From an uncultured Mollicutes bacterium (GTDB taxonomy: Bacteria; Bacillota_I; Bacilli_A; RF39; UBA660), in NCBI GenBank assembly GCA_900543055.1, contig UQQI01000026.1:1-21677 (forward strand): DNA of 21,677 nucleotides, given 5' to 3'. Shown here piece after piece: positions 7,454 to 15,000 of this stretch. The notes under the pieces are model-generated. The model searched no databases. It saw only the letters and a program-made list of their open reading frames with translations, and was not told the DNA's origin. Numbering within the stretch: position 1 is the stretch's first letter; every line of letters starts with the position of its first letter. The translations under genes were made by a program, and so were the position numbers.

Positions 7454-8145
7454 TGCTTAGAATAAGTTCATTTAATATACAAAATGATTTTAGTAAATAT
7501 AATATAAATAAGTCAAAAGAAATCTATAATTATCTAGTTCAAAATAAGATAAATATATTAGGACTACAAGAAGTTTATTCAAAAATAAATAAAGATTTAA
7601 TAAAACTTCTTCCTAGTAAATATACTTATAATGGTAATTATAGATTTTTTTCTAAAATTATTTTAAATAGAATAAATGAAAAAACTCCTATTATTACTGA
7701 TAAGAAAATTAAATTTAGTAAAACTTATAATTTGCCACATTTACCTAGTTTATTAAAAAGGGTAGTTGTAAAGAATGTTATAAATTATAAAGGTTATGAT
7801 ATAAGTATTTATAATACACATCTAGATTTTATGTTTGAAAGTGTTAAATTACGTGAATTAAAGTATTTATATAAATTGATTAGTAAGGATAATAATTTAG
7901 TAATATTGATGGGAGATTTTAATTTAAAAAATAATAAAGAAATATTTAATAAATTTTGTAATTTATTAGAAGAAAAAGGAATAAGTAGAATAGAATTTAA
8001 TGATAGAACTCTTAAGATGAGTAGATATCATAGAGAAATTGATCATGTTTTTTTATCAAATGAATTTAATGTAGAAAATTATTCGATTATAAAAGATTTA
8101 GAAATTAGTGATCATTATCCAATTATGGTTGATGTTGAGGTGTAG
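7453..8145 (+). CDS. Endonuclease/exonuclease/phosphatase (EEP) family protein
   Basis: 230 residues with the metal-dependent phosphodiesterase fold of the DNase I/exonuclease III/sphingomyelinase group. Motifs in order: S-F-N8-I-Q-N (first metal-site asparagine), L-Q-E40-V (metal-binding glutamate), N121-T-H123-L-D (catalytic His region), M-G-D155-F-N157 (catalytic Asp and Asn), E-I-D197-H-V-F-L and the C-terminal S-D220-H221-Y-P. All key residues are present, so it should be active. The substrate (DNA, RNA, phospholipid or other phosphoester) cannot be read from the sequence. No signal peptide, so intracellular. The ATG overlaps the obgE stop (TAATG) and lacks a strong SD of its own. The next gene starts four bases after its stop. 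Confidence 0.88.
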   Translation: MLRISSFNIQNDFSKYNINKSKEIYNYLVQNKINILGLQEVYSKINKDLIKLLPSKYTYNGNYRFFSKIILNRINEKTPIITDKKIKFSKTYNLPHLPSLLKRVVVKNVINYKGYDISIYNTHLDFMFESVKLRELKYLYKLISKDNNLVILMGDFNLKNNKEIFNKFCNLLEEKGISRIEFNDRTLKMSRYHREIDHVFLSNEFNVENYSIIKDLEISDHYPIMVDVEV

Positions 8146-8149
8146 GTTG

Positions 8150-9127
8150 ATGGAGATTTATTTAAATGATAATAGGGAGTTAAAAGAAGGTATACTTAAT
8201 GATATAAGAAATACAGATGATATTTGTTCTTATATAGATGCTGCTATTAAGGAGTTAAAAGGAGTTGTTAAAAAGTTTAATCCTTCTGAGAACTTTTTAG
8301 GAGTAAATGTTCCATTAAATAAAAAGTTTGATTTAGAAAATAATGACAATTATTTGATAGGTAATTTTTATTGGTATAGTTTTATAGATAGTGATGTAAA
8401 AGTTATTTATGGTTTTTCAATTGATGAAAATTCTTCTGTTTGTAATGATGGATTATATTATTATATTGATGACAATGAGTATTTATATGACTTTGCTAGA
8501 TTTATTAAAGATAAAGAGATTGGAAATGATTTTGACTTTTTATGTTACGTAAAAGAATTTCTTGATGATTATTTTAATGATATTTCTAATATGAATTTAT
8601 TATCTCGTGAAGAAAGAAACAAGACATTTATTAATAGTAATGGTAAAAATATAAATCCTATTAAACGTTCAAATAGAGATTTTTATCAAAGTAATATTGC
8701 GATGTGTACAGAGTATGCTACTATGGGACTTAATATATTAGGTGTATTTGGTTATTCTTCTTTGGTTCTTATTGGTTCACTTGACTTTGATAAAGAAGAA
8801 ATTGGACATGCGTATAATATAGTTGCGATGGATAATGGTGTTTATTTAGTTGATATGGCATCTTCTGTAATAGTTACAGATTTAGATGGAAATTTGCTTG
8901 ATGAAGTACCATTTTATAAAGAGTTAACTGAAGAAGAGTTACAGAATATTTTAGATAAAAAGGAACCTATTTCTTTAAATAATGTTTTTTATATATACTT
9001 TGGAGAAAATAATTTTAAGTTTGAAGAAGATAGACAAAGAACTTATAGAGTATCTAATATGGTTTTAAAAGATTCGTTTAAAAATAAGAAAAAAAGTAGG
9101 GGTATTAATAATTTTTATAATATTTAG
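8150..9127 (+). CDS. Transglutaminase-like / papain-fold protein with Cys-His-Asp triad
   Basis: 325 residues from ATG 8150, preceded by GAGGTG; an earlier in-frame ATG at 8108 lies inside the upstream gene and is rejected. The C-terminal half has the transglutaminase-like order of catalytic residues: A-M-C186-T-E-Y-A-T with a helix leading to LGVFGYSS, then I-G-H220-A-Y-N-I-V, then V-Y-L-V-D235-M-A-S. This is the Cys-His-Asp arrangement of microbial transglutaminase-like proteases and related enzymes, where HAWN is common in place of HAYN. Residues 1-150 are a Tyr- and Asp-rich region I cannot assign. No secretion signal. It follows the EEP gene by four bases and no terminator follows. The substrate is unknown, and peptidase, deamidase or N-acetyltransferase activity are all open. 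Confidence 0.65.
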   Translation: MEIYLNDNRELKEGILNDIRNTDDICSYIDAAIKELKGVVKKFNPSENFLGVNVPLNKKFDLENNDNYLIGNFYWYSFIDSDVKVIYGFSIDENSSVCNDGLYYYIDDNEYLYDFARFIKDKEIGNDFDFLCYVKEFLDDYFNDISNMNLLSREERNKTFINSNGKNINPIKRSNRDFYQSNIAMCTEYATMGLNILGVFGYSSLVLIGSLDFDKEEIGHAYNIVAMDNGVYLVDMASSVIVTDLDGNLLDEVPFYKELTEEELQNILDKKEPISLNNVFYIYFGENNFKFEEDRQRTYRVSNMVLKDSFKNKKKSRGINNFYNI

Positions 9128-9166
9128 GTTGTATTTCATGTTAAAATGTACATAAAGGATGATTAA

Positions 9167-9856
9167 ATGAGTGAATATGGTTTGAAAGTTGCGACAGTGT
9201 TAAATTATTTTAAGAAGTACCCTTCAATTTTTAATGAACGTGAGCAAAGACAAATAATTGGAATGATTAATTGTAGTTATAAGAAGCCTTATGAGTATGA
9301 TGTAATACGAGAAATATATGATTATTTTGGATGGATTCCAGAAGATGAAAATATTTATAATGGTTTTTGTGAATTTTTAGATTCTAAGTTTGGACTTGAT
9401 GGAAAAAATATTGTAGAAGTTGGAGGAGGTCATCTTCCACAACTTGCTAAGAAGATATCTGCTAAACAAAAAACTGGTAAAATTACGGTGTATGATCCTG
9501 CACTTTCTATATATGAAAAAGAAAGTCCAAGATTTATATTGAAAAGAGAACGTTTTTCTGAAAATACAAATCTAAAAGATACAGATTTAGTTATTGGATT
9601 AATGCCTTGTGGAGCAACTTGGGATATTATATCTGCGGCTACTAAGAATAATGCAGATTTCGCAATTGCTCTTTGTGAGGGTGGACCACATGGTGATATA
9701 TATGACTTTTATGAAGATGAAGATGAATGGATTCATAGTATGATATATGGAGCAAGACAAGAGGTTAAAAATAATGATATGGGAGAACTTATTGTTGAAC
9801 ATAGTCTTTCTGATTATAATGATCCATTTCCTGTAATATATAACAAGAGAAAGTAA
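9167..9856 (+). CDS. Rossmann-fold, SAM-methyltransferase-like protein
   Basis: 229 residues. A central I-V-E-V-G-G-G-H-L-P-Q-L-A (82-94) fits the glycine-rich loop of class I methyltransferases, followed by K-I-T-V-Y-D110-P (the acidic residue after strand 2) and D140-L-V-I-G-L-M-P-C (strand 4 region). The usual substrate-binding features after that are not clear; C148 and the run C170-E-G-G-P-H-G-D (170-177) may be functional. The N-terminal 75 residues are helical. SD: AAAGGATGATTA before the ATG. It sits 39 bases after the transglutaminase-like gene, either read through from the obgE cluster or from a weak extended -10 (TGTTAAAAT, 9139-9147). A strong terminator follows. Alternative: a Rossmann protein that binds something other than SAM. 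Confidence 0.6.
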   Translation: MSEYGLKVATVLNYFKKYPSIFNEREQRQIIGMINCSYKKPYEYDVIREIYDYFGWIPEDENIYNGFCEFLDSKFGLDGKNIVEVGGGHLPQLAKKISAKQKTGKITVYDPALSIYEKESPRFILKRERFSENTNLKDTDLVIGLMPCGATWDIISAATKNNADFAIALCEGGPHGDIYDFYEDEDEWIHSMIYGARQEVKNNDMGELIVEHSLSDYNDPFPVIYNKRK

Positions 9857-9862
9857 AATTTG

Positions 9863-9886
9863 AGAAGTATGTAGTACTTCTTTTTT
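9863..9886 (+). terminator. Rho-independent terminator
   Basis: AGAAGTA (9863-9869) and TACTTCT (9875-9881) form a 7-bp stem with a 5-base loop, followed by TTTTT. It closes the obgE-to-methyltransferase-like cluster. Confidence 0.85.
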
Positions 9887-9946
9887 CTTTATATAATAAC
9901 TTTTATTAGTTTATATGATTATTTTATGGAGTTTTTTTTATTATTT

Positions 9947-9955
9947 TGATATAAT
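9947..9955 (+). promoter_or_regulatory. Extended -10 promoter of the Hpt-REC gene
   Basis: TGATATAAT (9947-9955): perfect TATAAT preceded by the TGn extension. No good -35 box is seen at the right distance, as is common for extended -10 promoters. Confidence 0.65.
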
Positions 9956-9979
9956 CATTTTTAGGATAGAGGTGTGTTT

Positions 9980-10783
9980 ATGAAAAGTATTAAATTTTTA
10001 GAAGACAATGGTGTAAATATAAAGAGAAGTTTAGAATTATTTGGAGACTCTGTTACTTATAATGAAACAATTGGAGAATTTTTAGTTGGAATTCATGATA
10101 AAATTAATAAATTAATTAAATTTATGCAGAATAGAGATATGGCTAATTATGCAATTATGGCTCATTCTATGAAGAGTGATGCGAATAATTTTGGGTTTGA
10201 AAAACTAGCAAATATGGCACTTGAACATGAAACTCATAGTAAAGCAGGAGATATGTATTATATAAACGAACATATAAATGATTTAATAAAAGAAACAAAT
10301 AATGCAATTATTCTAATTCAAGAATACATGAGTGGAAGCGATAAGGAAAAAGATAAAGCAGAAGAAGTTGTGCCTACAAGTAGTGATATTTATGATAAAA
10401 AAACAATATTAGTAGTAGATGACTCTAATATTGTAAGAAACTTTGTTAAAAGAATTTTTAGTGATACATATAACGTTGGTACTGCAAAGGATGGAGAAGA
10501 GGCTATTAGAATAATTAAGGCTAATCAAGGAAATGATTTTATTGAGACAATATTACTTGATCTTAATATGCCTAAAGTAGATGGATTTGCTGTACTTGAG
10601 TTTATGAGAGATAATAATTTGTTTACTCATATGCCAGTTTCTATTATTTCAGGAGATTCTACTAAAGAAACAATTGATAGAGCATTTACTTATCAAATAG
10701 TTGATATGGTTAGTAAGCCATTTAATGAACAAAGTATTAAGATGGTTATTGAAAAGACATTAATTTATAAAGATATGGTATAA
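9980..10783 (+). CDS. Hpt-REC phosphorelay protein (orphan response regulator)
   Basis: 267 residues from ATG 9980 (AGAGGTG five bases upstream; GTG 9974 would add two residues). Residues 1-118 form a histidine phosphotransfer (Hpt) domain with A-H62-S-M-K-S-D-A-N-N-F-G-F, where H62 is the likely phospho-histidine; the usual HxxKG reads HxxKS. A charged linker (119-140) leads to a receiver domain (141-267) with D147/D148 for Mg2+, phospho-acceptor D194 in L-L-D-L-N-M-P-K-V-D-G, S224 in the Ser/Thr switch position, and K246 in S-K-P-F. There is no DNA-binding or catalytic output domain, so it should act by phosphotransfer or protein binding. No histidine kinase is present in the window. It has its own promoter and shares a bidirectional terminator with the converging gene. 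Confidence 0.88.
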   Translation: MKSIKFLEDNGVNIKRSLELFGDSVTYNETIGEFLVGIHDKINKLIKFMQNRDMANYAIMAHSMKSDANNFGFEKLANMALEHETHSKAGDMYYINEHINDLIKETNNAIILIQEYMSGSDKEKDKAEEVVPTSSDIYDKKTILVVDDSNIVRNFVKRIFSDTYNVGTAKDGEEAIRIIKANQGNDFIETILLDLNMPKVDGFAVLEFMRDNNLFTHMPVSIISGDSTKETIDRAFTYQIVDMVSKPFNEQSIKMVIEKTLIYKDMV

Positions 10784-10814
10784 AAAATAATGTAGGTTTT
10801 TCTACATTATTTTT
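10783..10814. terminator. Bidirectional terminator between convergent genes
   Basis: A 13-bp perfect stem (10783-10795 with 10802-10814) with a 6-base loop. The outer pairs are A-T, giving a T run at the 3' side on both strands. The final base of the plus-strand stop TAA (10781-10783) and the whole minus-strand stop (10809-10807) lie inside the hairpin. Confidence 0.85.
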
Positions 10815-11130
10815 CGGTTATTTTTAATTTTTCGCCTTTTATTAAGTATTTACATGTATTGAGTGGTAAGTAATAAATATTTTTTGATTTTCTTTTAAAA
10901 ATTCTTTTTTCAGTTTTAACATTTTCATATAAATAAAGTATTTTATCTTCATTATCAGTAAAACAAATATCTACTCTTTGACAGAAAAATGTTGTGTTTG
11001 CTAGTTTTTTATTGGGAAGTTTTATTCCAAAGTCTAAGTTTTTTAAGTAAAATTTTAAACTTTTAAATCTATCACTGAATTTTTTATATTCTTTAATTTC
11101 TATTTTTTTATTTTTAACTCTTAAATACAT
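10807..11130 (-). CDS. DUF192-like small protein
   Basis: 107 residues from the ATG at 11130-11128; the sequence GTGGTGA 7 bases upstream acts as ribosome site, and two in-frame GTG codons (11142, 11139) fall in that site. The pattern fits a divergent DUF192 member: F-S-D-R-F-K-S-L-K-F near the N-terminus (family: ...R..GLM), then a central F-F-C-Q-R-V-D-I-C-F-T-D (family: ...LDV.F.D), a loop of basic residues, Y-Y-L-P-L-N-T-C (family: vlElpaG) and I-K-G-E-K-L-K-I at the end. The function of DUF192 is not established, and many members are secreted in other phyla; this one has no signal peptide. It converges on the Hpt-REC gene and is divergent from yebC. Family assignment is by eye and could be wrong. 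Confidence 0.6.
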   Translation of the reverse strand: MYLRVKNKKIEIKEYKKFSDRFKSLKFYLKNLDFGIKLPNKKLANTTFFCQRVDICFTDNEDKILYLYENVKTEKRIFKRKSKNIYYLPLNTCKYLIKGEKLKITEK

Positions 11131-11148
11131 GTTAGTCACCACAAATAA

Positions 11149-11157
11149 ATTATATCA
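11149..11157 (-). promoter_or_regulatory. Extended -10 promoter of the DUF192-like gene
   Basis: On the minus strand TGATATAAT runs from 11157 to 11149, identical to the -10 region of the Hpt-REC gene. Transcription would start near 11142, giving a very short leader. Confidence 0.6.
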
Positions 11158-11164
11158 TAAATAC

Positions 11165-11193
11165 TTTAAAACTCTAAAAAAATATGATATTAT
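11165..11193 (+). promoter_or_regulatory. Promoter of yebC
   Basis: TTTAAA (11165-11170, 4 of 6), 17-base spacer, TATTAT (11188-11193) with an extended TGA in front (11185-11187). It lies divergent to the minus-strand promoter at 11149-11157. Confidence 0.6.
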
Positions 11194-11219
11194 AAATTAG
11201 GAAATGAGGAGGTATAAGT

Positions 11220-11939
11220 ATGAGTGGACATTCAAAATGGGCTACAATACATAGAAAGAAAGGCTTAATTGATGCACAACGTGGAAAAATTTTCCAAAAG
11301 TTAACAAAGGAAATTATGGTTGCTGCTAAAGGAGGAAGTCCTGATCCTAGTCAAAATGCAGCATTACGTATGGCTGTTGATAAGGCAAAAGCTCAAAACA
11401 TGCCTAAGGATAATATTCAAAAAGCAATTGAAAAAGCTACTGGTGGAGCAGATGGAGCAAACTATGAAAGTATTCGTTATGAAGGATATGGACATGGTGG
11501 AGTTGCATTTATGGTTGATTGTTTAACAGATAATCGTAATAGAACTGCATCTCAAGTAAGAAGTACTTTTACAAAGGCTGGAGGAAACCTTGGTACAGAT
11601 GGTTCTGTAAGCTATATGTTTGAACGTCGTGGTTCTATCGTTATTCCAGGTGAATATGATGAAGAAACTATGATGATGACTGCACTTGATGCTGGAGCAG
11701 AAGATTTTGAAAGAGTTGATGATACTTATGTTATTACAACAGATCAATCATCTTTCACTGCAGTTAGAGATGCATTAGAAGCAGCAGACGTAAAAGAATT
11801 TTTACAATGTGAATTAACTTATGTACCAAATATGGAAGTTGAACTTGATGAAGAAGGTGCAGAAAAAGTAATGAATTTAGTCGATAATCTAGAAGATTTA
11901 GATGATGTTCAAGACGTTTATTGTAACTTAAAAGATTAA
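11220..11939 (+). CDS. yebC: YebC/PmpR/TACO1 family protein
   Basis: 239 residues, normal length. Unmistakable N-terminus M-S-G-H-S-K-W-A-T-I-H-R-K-K and domain I with GKIFQKLTKEI, AAKGG and NMPKDNIQKAIEKATGG (61-77), domain II/III with EGYGHGGVAFMVDCLTDNRNRTASQVRS and the acidic C-terminus (ELDEEGAEKVMNLVDNLEDLDDVQDVY). The family was long annotated as transcriptional regulators; work on TACO1 and bacterial YebC supports a role in translation, relieving stalls at proline-rich stretches. The SD GAGGAGG is strong. Monocistronic by its own promoter and terminator. In Bacillus it lies in the same neighbourhood, between obg and ruvA. Confidence 0.97.
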   Translation: MSGHSKWATIHRKKGLIDAQRGKIFQKLTKEIMVAAKGGSPDPSQNAALRMAVDKAKAQNMPKDNIQKAIEKATGGADGANYESIRYEGYGHGGVAFMVDCLTDNRNRTASQVRSTFTKAGGNLGTDGSVSYMFERRGSIVIPGEYDEETMMMTALDAGAEDFERVDDTYVITTDQSSFTAVRDALEAADVKEFLQCELTYVPNMEVELDEEGAEKVMNLVDNLEDLDDVQDVYCNLKD

Positions 11940-11954
11940 CTTTATGATTTTATT

Positions 11955-11982
11955 AAAGAACTTATTTTAGTTCTTTTTTTTT
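11955..11982 (+). terminator. Rho-independent terminator after yebC
   Basis: AAAGAACT (11955-11962) and AGTTCTTT (11969-11976), 8-bp stem with a TATTTT loop, followed by a run of T. Confidence 0.88.
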
Positions 11983-12033
11983 GAAAAATCATCAGTTTTT
12001 TGTTAATGCTGTCTAGTTGAATAGTTTGATGTA

Positions 12034-12042
12034 TGTTATAAT
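12034..12042 (+). promoter_or_regulatory. Extended -10 promoter of the helicase unit
   Basis: TGTTATAAT (12034-12042): perfect TATAAT with TGn extension. The only -35-like hexamer nearby (TTGAAT, 12017-12022) is too close at 14 bases. The leader would be about 25 bases. Confidence 0.6.
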
Positions 12043-12074
12043 TTAATAGAATAATAATTAATGGATGTGATACT

Positions 12075-15000
12075 GTGTTAGAAGAAATTTTTGATATAGA
12101 TAAGTTTAATGTTTATAGTGATAATGATTACTATTATTTTTTTAGAGCTTTAAATAAAGATGATAATAATGATATTGATACGAATATTACAACAGATAGT
12201 AATAATAAGATAGAAAGAGTTAGAACTAATAGAGAAAGATATAATGGTGTTCCAAAATATAGTGAATCTTCAGTTTTAACATTAGAAGAAGCAGTAGATC
12301 ATATTAATACAAGACATAGAAAAGATACTAATTGTATTTCACTTACAAGTAATGCTAATACTGCAATAATGTATGGAAGAGGACATTATAAAGATAAGTA
12401 TATAGTAGTAAAGGTTCCAAAGAAAGATATTGGAAATACTACATATGAAGCAGGACTATATATGCTAAAAGAAGTTACTGATTTTTTAAATAAAGAAATT
12501 AAGGGAACAAATTTAGAAAAAGTTTATGAAAGAATAGATGCTTGTAAGTCTAGCGAAGAATTAAAAGTAATAGAAGAAGAATTACAAAAAAGTAAATTAT
12601 TAAAAAGTAATTATAAAGCAAGTGATGAAGAAAAGTCAGATCTGTTCCAAGATGGAATAAAAGAAAAAGTAATTAATTCAGATAACTATATTGCATTAAA
12701 TGATGAACAAAATTTAGAAAAAGATAAAGTTGTTCTAAAAGTAAATTTATATGGTAAAAGAATACTTCCAAAGACAGGTAATAATTATTTAATAAAGACT
12801 ATAGGTAATGCTTTCTCGTCTCTTGAATTAGTTCACTATAAAGATATAAAACAAGAAGAAATAATAGAGACCAAAAAAGAATTAATTGATATTTTTGGAT
12901 TACTCCAACAAATGCCAAATAATTTAGAATATTTAGATGAAATTAAAAGTATTTTATTAGAAAATATAGATTCAATAAAATATACTGGAGACTATACATA
13001 TAAAGATTTTAATATTGAGGACAAGGAACTTTCAATAGAAAATTTATATAAAATAACTGGAGGAAGAATTAGTTATAAAGATGCGATTGATTTATATAAA
13101 AATGCCTATTATTTATCTAAATCTAAGTTAAGAACAAAAAGAAGTGTAGAAGTATTAAATAGATTATTAGGAAAAAATTTAAAGTATCAAAAAACATTAA
13201 ATTATATATTAAAAAATGGTTATGGAATAGAACCTGAAATAACTGTTAGAAAGTCAAAGGACTTAGTAAATGTTTCAGAGTCTGTTAGTATAAATATTAG
13301 TCCTAGAAAAGAGCGTTTAGTAAGTTATATTAATAGTTTAGATAGTAATCACTTAATGTATGTTTTAGATAGTCCTAATAAAGCAATAGAAATGCTTATG
13401 TCTAAGTTTTTAGAGAGAAAAGAAAAAGTTCCAAAAGAAGAGTGGATTGCGGATGCGATGATTGATCTACTGGACTTAGATAGATTAGGAATAGAATTTA
13501 ATTTAAGACAAAGTCAAAGAGAGGACATTAAAAAAGCTTTAATTAAAAATAATGTAAGTAATGTATACTTTTATTTAAAAAGACAAAATGTTAAAGAAAA
13601 AGATATTGCGAATGTTTTATTTACAAATATTATAAAGAAAAAAGATGCAATAGACTTAGATGATACATTTACAATAGAAGAATTAGAAGACTTTATTGGA
13701 TATAACAAAGTAGAAGGAACTGGAATAGTATTAAAAGATTTTCAAAGACCAATTGTAGATAGAATTAAGAATAAGTTTAAAGATAAAAACTTCACATCAC
13801 TTGTTTTACCTACTAGTACAGGTAAATCATATATTGCTTTAACAGAGATGCATGACTTTGAGAAGACTATTAATAAATTAAATAGTGATAATCACGCAAG
13901 AATACTTTATCTCGCACCAAACGAAGAAATACTAAACCAATTAAAAAGCATTATTAGAGAAACATATAATCCAGAAAAACATTTAAATGATAAAGATGAA
14001 GATGCAGATATCAAGAGAATATTTCCAAATCTAGTACTTGGAACATATCAAGATTTAAAAGATAGAACTGATAATAAAAACAATCTTAAAGAAATATATA
14101 GAAATAAATATGATTTAATTATCTTTGATGAAATACATAGAACCGGTGCTCAAGAATGGCTTAATTTAATTGAAGAATTAATTGATAATCAAGATAGAAC
14201 TACAAAAGTACTTGGAATGACCGCAACGCCAGAAAGAGATATGGACTTTAGAGATATGACTGAATTTTGGGCAAGAAAATTTGGCTATACCGATGACGAA
14301 ATATTAAAAAAAGAACATCTTTCATCAAATCTTGATTTAATTGAAGCAATTCAGTCGGGTATACTTATGAATTTTGATGTAATAAATTGTGCTTATACAT
14401 ATCAAAATCAACTTGAAGAATTAAAATTCTCAATTGATGAGATAAATGATGAAAAATTAAAAGATGAAGGACTAAAGAAATATGAAAAACTAAGAAGAAA
14501 AGTATCATCTTCAGTAGGAATTGAAAGAATACTAAATGAGAATATAAAAAGTGATGACAAGTATATTGTATTTTTACCTGTAACAAAAAAATGTGAAGAC
14601 GAAGATGGAAACACAGAATATTATGACGAAAATGGTAAAAATATAAATCAGTCTGCCGCAAGAAGAATGATAGAAGATTATCAGACTTTATTTAGTCAAT
14701 TTTTATATAGTGATGAGTATTTAAAAAATAACCCAGGAATAGAAAAATTATATAGAAAAATAATAAATAACAATAATTTAGATGAAGTAGAAAGAAATTA
14801 TTTAGAATCAGAAAAAGAAAACATTTTATTACTTTCAAAATATGAGATGAAATATAAAAATGAATCTTTAATCTCAAAAAATGATATACTTGCGGATAAG
14901 ATAATTAATTATATGGGTTGGAAGAAGTTATCTAATAAAAAACTAAAAGAAAAACTTCATGAAGAAATGAAAGACAAAGTAGAGAATATTTCAATGTTAG

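Noticed and set aside
9129..9147. TTGTAT with TAAAAT as a promoter before the methyltransferase-like gene
   Set aside because: The spacing is only 7 bases; at best the TGT-TAAAAT is a weak extended -10.
983..9856. Prophage or integrated element explaining the hypothetical genes
   Set aside because: No integrase, transposase, portal, terminase, tail or att-like repeats are seen, and the genes are interleaved with conserved core operons of the same base composition.
14365..14877. Several minus-strand open frames inside the helicase gene
   Set aside because: Their translations are low-complexity Phe/Leu/Ser/His runs, typical of the reverse complement of an AT-rich gene; no SD or promoter.
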